Shown in pieces: positions 1 to 6,826 of a stretch of DNA of 62,261 bases. The stretch is taken from NCBI GenBank assembly GCA_043816305.1, contig JBDRHZ010000002.1, positions 1 through 62,261 on the forward strand, given 5' to 3'. The stretch's first letter is position 1; each line of letters begins with the position of its first letter. Below the pieces are notes generated by a model that worked only from the letters and a program-made list of their open reading frames with translations, made no database searches and was not told the origin of the DNA. The stretch is from JAHIVN01 sp018816645 (GTDB lineage: Bacteria; Patescibacteriota; Dojkabacteria; JAHIVN01). Position numbers and translations under genes: made by a program.

Positions 1-1
1 G

Positions 2-121
2 CAAGAACGATTAGATGATTTCGTTAAAGTATACAATGAAGAAAGACCTCATCATAGTCTAGATTTGAAAACACCAATGGAACAATATATGATGTTACTT
101 GATAACCACCCGAATTCGTAA
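2..121 (+). pseudogene. Transposase integrase-core C-terminal fragment (cut by window start)
   Basis: Reading from base 2 gives 39 residues ending in TAA at 119-121. They contain YNEERPHHSL followed by TPMEQY, the usual C-terminal end of rve/integrase-core transposases (IS3- or IS481-like), just after the last catalytic acidic residue. Only this tail lies in the window, so I cannot say whether the element is intact upstream. The first repeat array starts 16 bases after the stop. Family assignment below 'integrase core' is not possible from this piece. Confidence 0.75.
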
Positions 122-137
122 CATGTACCCAACCTAT

Positions 138-181
138 ACAATTGTTGGACAATCGTTCAACAATCGTAGTACAATTGTTCA
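138..181. repeat. Phased palindromic repeat array A1 (4 units of 11 bp)
   Basis: Four adjacent 11-bp units start at 138, 149, 160 and 171. Each fits ACNATNGT followed by three free bases; the first is ACAATTGTTGG. The 8-bp core is its own reverse complement apart from positions 3 and 6. A run of eight C follows directly at 182-189. The array lies between the transposase fragment and the four-helix-bundle gene. Confidence 0.9.
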
Positions 182-229
182 CCCCCCCCAAATATTCCCC
201 AGCAGTTAAATTGTGCTCTTGTAATAGCT

Positions 230-619
230 ATGTCTAGTCCAAAGCATTATAAGCTAGATAATTTAGAGGTTTATCAGTTAGCGAGAAGATTGGTTAAGAA
301 AGTATACTATTTGAGCGAGAAGTTTCCTGACAAAGAGAAGTTCAATTTATCTAGCCAGCTGACCAGGGCAGTTATTTCCGTTGGTGCAAACATAGCTGAA
401 GGAAATGGCAAGTTTACGCCAAATGATCAAAGGAGATTCTGCTTCATAGCAAGAGGCTCTTTGTTTGAAGTGTTTTTCTGTCTTCAAGTTGCTAGTGATT
501 TGGGTTACATTACGGCCGAGGAATTTCGCACTATCAATTTAGGAATACGGAATCTGAGTGTGAAGCTGAATAATTATATTGGGTACCTGGGGAGGAAGAG
601 CCGGTGTACGATTGTTTGA
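230..619 (+). CDS. Four-helix-bundle protein, S23 / 23S rRNA-intervening-sequence protein family
   Basis: This 129-residue protein matches the four-helix-bundle family first described from 23S rRNA intervening sequences. It carries the family signature SSQLTRAVISVGANIAEG at about residues 41-58, and its length is typical (115-130). These proteins are usually stand-alone and of unknown function; distant relatives include the Avd accessory protein of diversity-generating retroelements, but no reverse transcriptase or template repeat is seen here. No clear ribosome-binding site precedes the ATG at 230. The last four codons and the stop lie inside repeat array A2, so the C-terminus is partly encoded by repeat DNA. 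The gene is convergent with cysC and flanked on both sides by arrays. Confidence 0.85.
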   Translation: MSSPKHYKLDNLEVYQLARRLVKKVYYLSEKFPDKEKFNLSSQLTRAVISVGANIAEGNGKFTPNDQRRFCFIARGSLFEVFFCLQVASDLGYITAEEFRTINLGIRNLSVKLNNYIGYLGRKSRCTIV

Positions 620-640
620 CCATTGTTCTACTATTGTTTC
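608..640. repeat. Phased palindromic repeat array A2 (3 units of 11 bp)
   Basis: Units start at 608, 619 and 630 and fit ACNATNGTNNN (ACGATTGT, ACCATTGT, ACTATTGT cores). The array fills the junction of two convergent genes. The stop codon of the four-helix-bundle gene (617-619) lies inside it, and that of cysC (639-641) overlaps its edge. Confidence 0.9.
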
Positions 641-1238
641 ACTTCTGGCTTTCTATATAAGTTACTAGTTCCTCTACGCTTTCTGCTATCTCTTCTTTCC
701 CTGTATAAATTACCAGTTCCGGCTTCCTAGGCTCTTCAAATGGCGCATCGATTCCAGTAAACTCTTTTATCTCTCCTGCCCTTGCCTTTTTGTAAAGTCC
801 TTTGGGATCACGATTCTCACATTCTTCCAGCTCGCACTTCACATAGATTTCATGAAAAGCTGCTGTTTGACTTATGATTTCACGAGCCTTCTCCCTAGCT
901 TCCTTTGTTGGGGATATAAACGAGGTAATGACGATGATTCCATTTTCGGCGAAAAGCTTGGCGACTTCGGCAAGTCTCCTCAAGTTCTCGCTTCTGTCTT
1001 CTTCAGAAAAGCCCAGATTTGAATTTAATCCATGTCTTACGTTATCTCCATCCAGAACAACAACAAACTTTCCCTTATCATGCAGAATGTGTTCTGCTTC
1101 GATGGCGATTGTCGATTTCCCGGATCCTGAAAGTCCAGTCATCCAATAAACGACACCTTTCTGGCCCAGGAGCTTCTCTTTGTCCACCCTTGTTACTCTT
1201 TGATTGATTTTTGTTATATGTTTTGATTTTGGCTGCAT
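639..1238 (-). CDS. cysC: Adenylylsulfate (APS) kinase
   Basis: This 199-residue protein phosphorylates APS to PAPS, the universal sulfuryl donor. It has the P-loop GLSGSGKS at residues 35-42, then VVLDGDNVRHGLN (APS-binding segment) and the family's FISPTKEAREKAR and GLYKKARAGEI segments. I place the start at the ATG at 1238; an upstream TTG at 1253 is in frame but inside repeat DNA. The start codon directly abuts array A3, so the whole spacer from the sulfotransferase stop is repeat and no Shine-Dalgarno sequence is visible. It is the third of three sulfate-activation genes on the minus strand (sat, sulfotransferase, cysC). No APS or PAPS reductase is nearby, so the PAPS probably feeds the sulfotransferase. 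Confidence 0.93.
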   Translation of the reverse strand: MQPKSKHITKINQRVTRVDKEKLLGQKGVVYWMTGLSGSGKSTIAIEAEHILHDKGKFVVVLDGDNVRHGLNSNLGFSEEDRSENLRRLAEVAKLFAENGIIVITSFISPTKEAREKAREIISQTAAFHEIYVKCELEECENRDPKGLYKKARAGEIKEFTGIDAPFEEPRKPELVIYTGKEEIAESVEELVTYIESQK

Positions 1239-1293
1239 ACGGTTGTTGAACAACTGTTAAACTATAGTGGGACAATTGTAAGACTATCGTTGA
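1239..1293. repeat. Phased palindromic repeat array A3 (5 units of 11 bp)
   Basis: Units start at 1239, 1250, 1261, 1272 and 1283. Three fit ACNATNGT exactly; the first two have one change each (ACGGTTGT, ACAACTGT). The array spans the gap between the sulfotransferase stop (1284-1286, inside the last unit) and the cysC start codon (1236-1238, touching the first unit). A C6 run follows at 1298-1303. Confidence 0.88.
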
Positions 1294-1859
1294 ATTGCCC
1301 CCCTCCGGTTCCTGTATAAACTTGGGTCAACTGCTTCCAGCATTTCTTCTTTATCAAGATCGAGTCCTAGGAAGCAGTATATTCGTTCGACCTCATGTCC
1401 AGGGTTTTTGACAACTTCTGGGTACCATACTTCGAGCATCTCAATATTTTCTTTTTCATCTGCAATCTTTTTAGCTTTCTCAACATCACGAGTAAAAATC
1501 TTTCTTACAGCATCGTCGACTTTCTTGTCTTCTTCCTTTAGCATGATTTGTTGAGAAGCGAGAATTTCATCTAAGTCTCTTCGCATTAGGATTATCTTAT
1601 AGTTGTATTCGTCCGGCAAAAACTCTGTGAAATTTACCATAATCTTGACGACTTTTCCTAAAGCTTTCCCCATCCAGGAGTTATCTTTGTGCAGTTTCAT
1701 GGAGGGCTTGTATTCGAAGTAGCCTTTCGGGTTGTCGTTATCAGCTTTTCTATTATTGTCTACAAGTGTTTCGAGACCTCCGTCTGTCAGGATTTTCATC
1801 ATCATCGAGGTTCCGGATCGAGGCAGGCCGGAGACTATGTAGACGGTATTTCTTTGCAT
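1284..1859 (-). CDS. Sulfotransferase family protein (P-loop)
   Basis: The 191-residue protein begins with IVSGLPRSGTSMMM, the 5'-phosphosulfate-binding loop of PAPS-dependent sulfotransferases. It has the later segment YKIILMRRDLDEILASQ, which matches the 3'-phosphate-binding arginine/serine region. It is short for the family (250-300), and the acceptor region looks reduced. Lying between sat and cysC on the same strand, it is the likely consumer of their PAPS, perhaps sulfating surface glycans or lipids. The last residues (AIQR) and the TAG stop come from array A3. No Shine-Dalgarno sequence precedes the ATG at 1859. The acceptor substrate cannot be read from the sequence. Confidence 0.85.
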   Translation of the reverse strand: MQRNTVYIVSGLPRSGTSMMMKILTDGGLETLVDNNRKADNDNPKGYFEYKPSMKLHKDNSWMGKALGKVVKIMVNFTEFLPDEYNYKIILMRRDLDEILASQQIMLKEEDKKVDDAVRKIFTRDVEKAKKIADEKENIEMLEVWYPEVVKNPGHEVERIYCFLGLDLDKEEMLEAVDPSLYRNRRGAIQR

Positions 1860-1884
1860 GAGTAGTGCTGTTAATAAGTGATAT

Positions 1885-1939
1885 ACGATTGTTCGACAAT
1901 TGTTCGACTATCGTTTGACAATTGTATAACTATAGTCAA
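1885..1939. repeat. Phased palindromic repeat array A4 (5 units of 11 bp)
   Basis: Units start at 1885, 1896, 1907, 1918 and 1929, all fitting ACNATNGTNNN with ACAATTGT twice and ACTATAGT last. The array fills most of the gap between sat and the sulfotransferase. The sat stop codon (1936-1938) lies inside the last unit. Confidence 0.92.
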
Positions 1940-3084
1940 ACAAACACTTCCTTCATTTCCTGCAGCACTTTCATCACCTCCGGCCTGACGATTTCCTCAG
2001 GAATGCGTTCTTTGCTTCTTATCTTATCTCTAATCATTGTTCCGCTGGGTTTTATCTTGAACTTGTCATTGTGCGAGCAGGTCTTACTTGTTGCCATATT
2101 ATTACAAACTTCACAGTAAAATGCATCTTCATATTTCAGAATTTTAATCCCTAAATCGGGGATCTTATCGAAGATATTCTGTGCGGCATAAGGATCATAG
2201 TAGTCGCTAACTCCAGCATGATCTCGTCCTACTACAAAGTGAGTACAGCCGAAATTCTTACGGATGATAGCATGCATGACAGCTTCTCTTGGACCGGCAT
2301 AACGCATTTTTAGCGGCAGGATTGATAGAACAACTTTATTTTTATTAAAGTAATTCTCAATCAGAGTGTTGTACGAATTTATTATTGCTTCATCAGTATA
2401 GTCGCCATCCTTTTTCTTCCCGATAACCGGGTTTATGAAAAGTCCATCGACGATTTCGAGGGCACACTTCTGGAGATATTCATGAGCTCTGTGGGGAGCA
2501 TTTCGTGTTTGAAACCCGACAACTGTTTTCCATCCCTTTTCAGTGAAAAGAATTCTTGTCTCAATAGGCTCAAGGTTGTAATTATTGAAAGTATTTTTTG
2601 TGTTATCAATAAGTAGTATATCTCCACCTACCAGATTTTTATGTATTGTCATCAATTCTTCAACGCCAGGATGTTTTGTGTCTGTTGTCCCAAATACTTT
2701 TTTTGCTGTCTCTTTTCTATTAAACTTGTACTTATCTTCAACGACGAGAATAGCAGTGAGTGTTTTCATTGAATCTCTGAGGGCTATTCTTCTGCCTATG
2801 TGAACCTGTTTTGCCAAAGTATCAGGAATATCAAGAGCAATCGGGATCGGCCAAACAGTCCCATTCTCAAGCTTCATACTTTCGGCAACTGACTCAAAAT
2901 CGCCTTTTCGCATGTATCCGTTAAGAGGGCTGTATAGGCCTCTTGCGATGTTCTTGACTTCCTTTATCTGCTCTTCTTCAAGAACAATAGTAATCAGTTC
3001 TTTCGATTTCTTTTCCCAGTAATTTCTTTCTTCTTTATCTTTAATTATCTGCTGGACCAGTTGTCCTCCGTGCGGCGGAATCAT
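1936..3084 (-). CDS. sat: Sulfate adenylyltransferase (ATP sulfurylase)
   Basis: This 382-residue enzyme makes APS from sulfate and ATP. It shows the homo-oligomeric ATP-sulfurylase motifs: QTRNAPHRAHE (family QTRNPxHRAHE) with both active-site histidines, then GPREAVMHAIIRKNFGCTHF, then VGRDHAGV. Cysteines near the C-terminus (CEVCNN then TC) sit where Zn-binding ATP sulfurylases have theirs. Length agrees with the bacterial single-domain form; there is no fused APS kinase. It is first of the sulfate-activation genes on this strand. Starting at 3084 it lies downstream of the Rrf2 gene and the 74-residue gene, with array A5 between. The stop codon is inside array A4. Confidence 0.95.
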   Translation of the reverse strand: MIPPHGGQLVQQIIKDKEERNYWEKKSKELITIVLEEEQIKEVKNIARGLYSPLNGYMRKGDFESVAESMKLENGTVWPIPIALDIPDTLAKQVHIGRRIALRDSMKTLTAILVVEDKYKFNRKETAKKVFGTTDTKHPGVEELMTIHKNLVGGDILLIDNTKNTFNNYNLEPIETRILFTEKGWKTVVGFQTRNAPHRAHEYLQKCALEIVDGLFINPVIGKKKDGDYTDEAIINSYNTLIENYFNKNKVVLSILPLKMRYAGPREAVMHAIIRKNFGCTHFVVGRDHAGVSDYYDPYAAQNIFDKIPDLGIKILKYEDAFYCEVCNNMATSKTCSHNDKFKIKPSGTMIRDKIRSKERIPEEIVRPEVMKVLQEMKEVFV

Positions 3085-3106
3085 GCTTTGAACCTTAAAA
3101 AGTAAT

Positions 3107-3139
3107 ACGATGGTATAACAATTGTAGTACTATTGTCAG
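3107..3139. repeat. Phased palindromic repeat array A5 (3 units of 11 bp)
   Basis: Units start at 3107 (ACGATGGT), 3118 (ACAATTGT) and 3129 (ACTATTGT). The array occupies the gap between the 74-residue gene, whose stop begins 5 bases away, and the sat start at 3084. Confidence 0.85.
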
Positions 3140-3143
3140 TTTC

Positions 3144-3368
3144 TCAGTCCAAGTATCCTAAGCTTCTCAGTCTCTCCTTTACCTTTTCTTCATCCTCTTT
3201 TGAGAATTTTTCGTCGTCGCCACCCTCTTCCTCTTTAAGTCTTGCCACAACCTGCGAAACGATATCTTGCACATAAGCCTCTACTGAGTCAAACTCCTTT
3301 TTCTCTTTAACTCTTTTTTCGAGAGCCGTATATTCTTTGTCCTCGATTTCGATGGTTAACTTTTTCAT
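3144..3368 (-). CDS. Small charged protein, possible ribbon-helix-helix-like
   Basis: A 74-residue protein starting MKKLTIEIEDKEYTALEKRV, which reads as a short beta strand followed by helix, as in CopG/ribbon-helix-helix proteins. The second half is very acidic and lysine-rich (KEEEGGDDEKFSKEDEEKV) and ends RSLGYLD. I do not recognise a named family. It is co-directional with the Rrf2 regulator and sat and sits between them, so it may belong to the same transcript; a DNA-binding accessory role is only a guess. Confidence 0.6.
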   Translation of the reverse strand: MKKLTIEIEDKEYTALEKRVKEKKEFDSVEAYVQDIVSQVVARLKEEEGGDDEKFSKEDEEKVKERLRSLGYLD

Positions 3369-3421
3369 GTTTTAGAATTAAATTATGTTAAATAGTGAAC
3401 TTGATAAATTAAACTCGAATG

Positions 3422-3841
3422 TCATTTTGTTTCTACAAGATCAGCCAATGTTGTTTTTGAAAGAATCTTGTACTGTATATTACGGATTCTTTTAAATAAA
3501 TATGTCAAGCTTTTAGATTTCTCAAGGGGACAAGATTCATATTTATATTTACTGACACAGCTTATCGGTGCAAGCGGCCCGTCGATCTCTCTGACAATTT
3601 CAGCGATAGAAATTCGTGCAGGATCTTTTATCAGTCTGAGTCCTCCAGAAGCTCCCTTTTGCGATTCTACTAGTCCTGCGTTCGAGAGAAGAGCTACTAT
3701 TTTTTCCAAAAACTCCTGGGGGATGTCATTTGCTTGCGCAACTTTCTTTGTTGTATAGAATTTATTGTTATCGGATTTATATGCTCTTGTCAGAGTGAGC
3801 ATTGCGAGTAGGGCGTATTGACATCTATTAGTAAGCTTCAT
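3422..3841 (-). CDS. Rrf2-family transcriptional regulator
   Basis: With the start at MKLTNRCQYAL (ATG at 3841), this 139-residue protein is a classic Rrf2 winged-helix regulator: YALLAMLTL, then IPQEFLEKIVALLSNAGLV (recognition region) and SQKGASGGLRL. Two cysteines (SCVSKYKYESCPL, about residues 99 and 107) fall where IscR-type members bind an Fe-S cluster, but the usual third is not obvious. Rrf2 proteins include CymR, which controls sulfur metabolism, so control of the sat/cysC genes just downstream on the same strand is a reasonable inference. A good promoter containing a perfect palindrome precedes it, suggesting autoregulation. An in-frame TTG start further upstream at 3913 is unlikely. 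Confidence 0.88.
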   Translation of the reverse strand: MKLTNRCQYALLAMLTLTRAYKSDNNKFYTTKKVAQANDIPQEFLEKIVALLSNAGLVESQKGASGGLRLIKDPARISIAEIVREIDGPLAPISCVSKYKYESCPLEKSKSLTYLFKRIRNIQYKILSKTTLADLVETK

Positions 3842-3865
3842 GTATAGTAGACTAATTCGATCGGT

Positions 3866-3894
3866 ATTATCTAGTATTATACTAAAGATGTCAA
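3866..3894 (-). promoter_or_regulatory. Promoter of the Rrf2 gene with palindromic spacer
   Basis: On the minus strand, TTGACA (3889-3894) is followed by a 17-bp spacer and GATAAT (3866-3871), 25 bases before the ATG at 3841. The spacer contains the odd palindrome AGTATAATACT, positioned where a dimeric repressor would block polymerase. This is the best sigma-70 promoter by eye in the first 10 kb. Confidence 0.65.
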
Positions 3895-3912
3895 GTGTGA
3901 AGGGAAAGGCCA

Positions 3913-3945
3913 ACGATTGTTACACAATTGTTTTACAATTGTTGA
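3913..3945. repeat. Phased palindromic repeat array A6 (3 units of 11 bp)
   Basis: Units start at 3913, 3924 and 3935 with cores ACGATTGT, ACAATTGT, ACAATTGT. The pyrimidine stretch CCTCCCC follows at 3946-3952. The array lies between the divergent Rrf2 promoter and the DUF2142 gene, so it could sit upstream of both transcripts. Confidence 0.9.
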
Positions 3946-4008
3946 CCTCCCCTGCTTTCATTCCCGTTACCAGTTAAGTATAATCTTCACATCTAACAAG
4001 AAACGCTT

Positions 4009-5394
4009 ATGGAAAAAAGGCTGATAATCGTTGCACTTGGATTGCTCGTAAGCTTGAGCCTGCTCTGGATTTTTGTAATTCCGCCGTTTCAGACACCTGA
4101 CGAACAAGCCCATTTGCGGTATATTCAATTCATAGCTGAGAACAAGAGACTTCCGAACGAAGAAGATATTTCAAATAATGAAATATTGGAGAGTTCAGAA
4201 ACAATTGAAAATTTGATAGAGCAGACACAAGCAGATAGAATTTTCCATAATCGAACTTATCACTTTGACTTTGAGAACCCAGAACCAACAAGTATTGATG
4301 GATTTAACTCAGCGCACATCTATAATCATCCGCCTCTATATTATATCTGGGGCGCAGCAATCTATCTTGTTTTCAGCACGCTTGGAATTCTCAAAGTGCT
4401 GTACCTGATCAGGATTTCGAATCTTGTTTTTGTAGTTTTTAACTTTCTTTATACTTATAAGACAGCTTCCTTTTTCAGCAGGAACAATTGGTTTAAATCA
4501 GTTGCGGCATTTCTGATTTCCTTCTGGCCGGCTCTGATGTTTGGAAATGCCGGTATCAACAGCGATGTTCTGCTTTTCACTTCGTTCTTTGCGGTAACAT
4601 ATTACCTGATCAAAATTTTCAAGTCTCCAGGTTTACGACAATCTGATTTGGTAAAACTTTCTTTGTGGTCTGCTGCCGGACTTCTTTCCAAGGCACAGTT
4701 TCTTGTATTTTTTCCTATAGTTCTGCAGGTAGTTGTTTGGAAACTTCGGACAAACATCAGTTTTAAAAAGATAGCTGCTTTTGCTGCGCCGCTTATTCTA
4801 CCGCTTATTTATTTTGTCAGGAATACCTTTGAATTTGGAGGACTTTTCCCTGATCCGTCTGGAAATACCGGGATTGTTCGTGATAACTATTTCAGATCGG
4901 AATCTTCTTGTACCGGACTGTCGTTGTTCACTTATCTTAGGACCCTGATCTACCCGAGATATGCCCTGATATTTAAGGGATTTGTCGGCAACTTCGGATG
5001 GCTCGATACACAGCTTCCAAAAATTATATATATTCTTGCAGGGCTTGTTCTGCTGGTAGGTGCCACTGCAGCTGTATACTGGCTGGCTGTATCGATAAAG
5101 AAAAAGAATTTCAAAATTGAACATGCATTACTATTTGCTCCTGTAATTAACTTAGAGTTATTCTATATATATCTTTTCCTGAAGGGCTACGTTTACAGAT
5201 GCTATGAGAATTTCCCGACTCAAGGCAGATACTATTTTCCCATGCTTTTGTCTTTTGTTCTTTTGCTGCTGCTTGGATTTAGGAGCATTCTTCCAGGCAG
5301 GTTCAGAGGCATATTTTATAAAGGGATCATAATTGCAGTCCTTTTGTTTAACTCGTTCTGTCTTGCAATGATAATAGAAAGATATTGCTTATGA
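4009..5394 (+). CDS. DUF2142 polytopic membrane protein (GT-C-like)
   Basis: The 461-residue protein has many hydrophobic segments and the DUF2142 hallmark VIPPFQTPDEQAHLRYIQ after the first membrane helix, with the conserved acidic DE in the first extracytoplasmic loop. The layout is that of GT-C glycosyltransferases that use lipid-linked sugars at the outer face of the membrane. A further signature is YNHPPLYYIW in the same loop. It probably adds sugars to a surface glycan. The following gene overlaps its stop (ATGA), so the two are translationally coupled. No clear Shine-Dalgarno sequence is seen. The acceptor and donor are unknown; a polyprenyl-phosphate sugar would fit the genes at 8-12 kb. 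Confidence 0.8.
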   Translation: MEKRLIIVALGLLVSLSLLWIFVIPPFQTPDEQAHLRYIQFIAENKRLPNEEDISNNEILESSETIENLIEQTQADRIFHNRTYHFDFENPEPTSIDGFNSAHIYNHPPLYYIWGAAIYLVFSTLGILKVLYLIRISNLVFVVFNFLYTYKTASFFSRNNWFKSVAAFLISFWPALMFGNAGINSDVLLFTSFFAVTYYLIKIFKSPGLRQSDLVKLSLWSAAGLLSKAQFLVFFPIVLQVVVWKLRTNISFKKIAAFAAPLILPLIYFVRNTFEFGGLFPDPSGNTGIVRDNYFRSESSCTGLSLFTYLRTLIYPRYALIFKGFVGNFGWLDTQLPKIIYILAGLVLLVGATAAVYWLAVSIKKKNFKIEHALLFAPVINLELFYIYLFLKGYVYRCYENFPTQGRYYFPMLLSFVLLLLLGFRSILPGRFRGIFYKGIIIAVLLFNSFCLAMIIERYCL

Positions 5395-6065
5395 AACTTA
5401 GCGGTAACATACTAAAACTGGGTTGCTCAGCTATATTGGTTCTCGTCGTTCTATTTCCTTTCATCTATCTCTGGGGAAGAGGAGAGTACGATCTAGGGCA
5501 GGTTTATGTTCCGCAGAGATTTAATGAGGCTAACTTCAATGTGGTTGACACTGGTAAAACAATAGTAATACAGTCAATTGTTTTGGAAGCGAGCAACTGG
5601 GCAGGCTTCGATTTACAAACTGAGAAATGTCAAGTACCTGCGGGGCCGATAGAAGTATATGATGGAAAAAACAGCTACATTACTGAGGCAAGATTAAAGC
5701 AGTCATTGCTTGACAATAAGTGTGATGTGTTGAATTTCAGATTTGAGCCAATCCGAAACTCCAAGGGACAAAAATTCTATATAAAGTTTGCCAAGATTCA
5801 AAAAGTTGAACTGAGATATTCGAAAGATGACTTTTACTCAGGGGGCGAATTGACTTTGGATGGGGAGGTGCAGATTGGTGATCTGAATCTTGTGCCAGTT
5901 TATAAAGCAGGAAATCTTGCAGGAATTATATTTGATAGAATTGGATTCGCCGGTTTTGCATTGTTTTTAGCGGTCGCTGTATTTCTTGGACTTTTTGCTT
6001 TTCAGATAAATGATTGCGGACGAAAGCAAACAAAGGATAAGAATAGTAAGAAACGTATTGAGTGA
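5391..6065 (+). CDS. Membrane-anchored extracytoplasmic protein of unknown function
   Basis: With the ATG at 5391 this is a 224-residue protein. It has an N-terminal membrane helix (about residues 7-28), a soluble beta-rich middle, and a second membrane helix near the C-terminus (GFALFLAVAVFLGLFAFQI), then a basic tail. The ATG overlaps the TGA of the DUF2142 gene by four bases, so it is probably a partner of that putative glycosyltransferase. Two cysteines in the middle (about residues 81 and 106) could form a disulfide. Its 3' end overlaps the convergent DUF1616-like gene by about 100 bases, which is unusual and may mean one of the two ends is wrong. I do not recognise the family. Confidence 0.65.
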   Translation: MKLSGNILKLGCSAILVLVVLFPFIYLWGRGEYDLGQVYVPQRFNEANFNVVDTGKTIVIQSIVLEASNWAGFDLQTEKCQVPAGPIEVYDGKNSYITEARLKQSLLDNKCDVLNFRFEPIRNSKGQKFYIKFAKIQKVELRYSKDDFYSGGELTLDGEVQIGDLNLVPVYKAGNLAGIIFDRIGFAGFALFLAVAVFLGLFAFQINDCGRKQTKDKNSKKRIE

Positions 6066-6389
6066 ACTTATGCGGAGCCCAGCAAGATTGAGGTAGAATA
6101 TGAGCAGAGGCACTACGGAAATTGAAAGAACAAAACTGAGGACACCTCTCTCTAGAAGATCGATTCTTCCTTCTCTGAAAATTACATGGCTTAATAAAAA
6201 TCCCGGCAGGAATAAGCTGTAAATTGTCCCGAATACAACTCGGAATGAGGTTAGAATCCCTAAACCAAAACTGAGTATCAACGATAGAACAGTAAGGCAC
6301 AGGATAGCTGCAAGATAATATTTGAAGTAAATCCCGAATATTTTGAGATTTAAGGCTTTATTTTTCTTCCAAACTGTCTCTAGTTTCAT
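5967..6389 (-). CDS. DUF1616-like small membrane protein
   Basis: A 140-residue protein with four hydrophobic segments. The segment SLFLPGFLLSHVIF followed by LLERGVLSFVLSISVVPL resembles the N-terminal region of DUF1616 membrane proteins (PGY/PGF loop, then an ER-containing loop and a long helix). It overlaps the gene downstream of DUF2142 on the opposite strand by about 100 bases. On its own strand it overlaps the 94-residue membrane gene by 32 bases. Three small membrane genes thus form one overlapping minus-strand run (6778 to 5967), perhaps a multi-subunit membrane complex or a split larger gene. Confidence 0.55.
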   Translation of the reverse strand: MKLETVWKKNKALNLKIFGIYFKYYLAAILCLTVLSLILSFGLGILTSFRVVFGTIYSLFLPGFLLSHVIFREGRIDLLERGVLSFVLSISVVPLLIFYLNLAGLRISSLNTFLTILILCLLSSAIIYLKSKKSKKYSDR

Positions 6390-6642
6390 TCTGGAAAATA
6401 GTTATAGATATGAGAAATATTAGGATCCCTGACAGGAATGAGATGAGAAATGATATTGGTCCTATAGAGTTAATTCCTATGTAAATTATTGTAGCTGATA
6501 CAAGGGAGATAGATAATGCAAAGCTTAAATTCCTACTGTCTACTTTATTGACAAAAGCGTTAGGAACTAACTCTTTGAGACTGAAATAAAGATTGGAAAA
6601 AGCGAGAATTAATCCGAGTATGAGATAGACTTTATCGAGCAT
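6358..6642 (-). CDS. Small membrane protein
   Basis: A 94-residue protein with three hydrophobic segments (residues about 5-20, 42-60 and 63-84) and a short polar C-terminus. No family recognised. Its start overlaps the end of the 48-residue gene upstream by 11 bases and its end overlaps the DUF1616-like gene, so the three are probably co-translated. Confidence 0.5.
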   Translation of the reverse strand: MLDKVYLILGLILAFSNLYFSLKELVPNAFVNKVDSRNLSFALSISLVSATIIYIGINSIGPISFLISFLSGILIFLISITIFQNETRDSLEEK

Positions 6643-6778
6643 TCTTGAAGAATTTATTAATAATCAAAATACAAGTAGCTAGAATTAAAGTGACAGTAAC
6701 CTTCTTATCGAAAAACATAGCTTCGATGAGGTAAACTAGTGTTAGTGATAATATTGTTATGTTTATCAGTGTCTTCAT
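6632..6778 (-). CDS. Small membrane protein of 48 residues
   Basis: A short reading frame from an ATG at 6778 to TAA at 6632-6634. It begins MKTLINITILSLTLVYLIEA and has a second hydrophobic stretch (VTVTLILATCILIINKFF), with a basic end (FFKNAR). Two membrane helices fill almost the whole protein. It overlaps the next gene's start by 11 bases, and this coupling is the main reason to believe it is translated. No family recognised. Confidence 0.45.
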   Translation of the reverse strand: MKTLINITILSLTLVYLIEAMFFDKKVTVTLILATCILIINKFFKNAR

Positions 6779-6826
6779 ATGACAAGCTTCTTATACCACT
6801 TCGGCATCATTTTGTAAATTTATGCG

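Noticed and set aside
230..619. Avd accessory protein of a diversity-generating retroelement
   Set aside because: The fold is related, but there is no reverse transcriptase, template repeat or variable repeat in the window.
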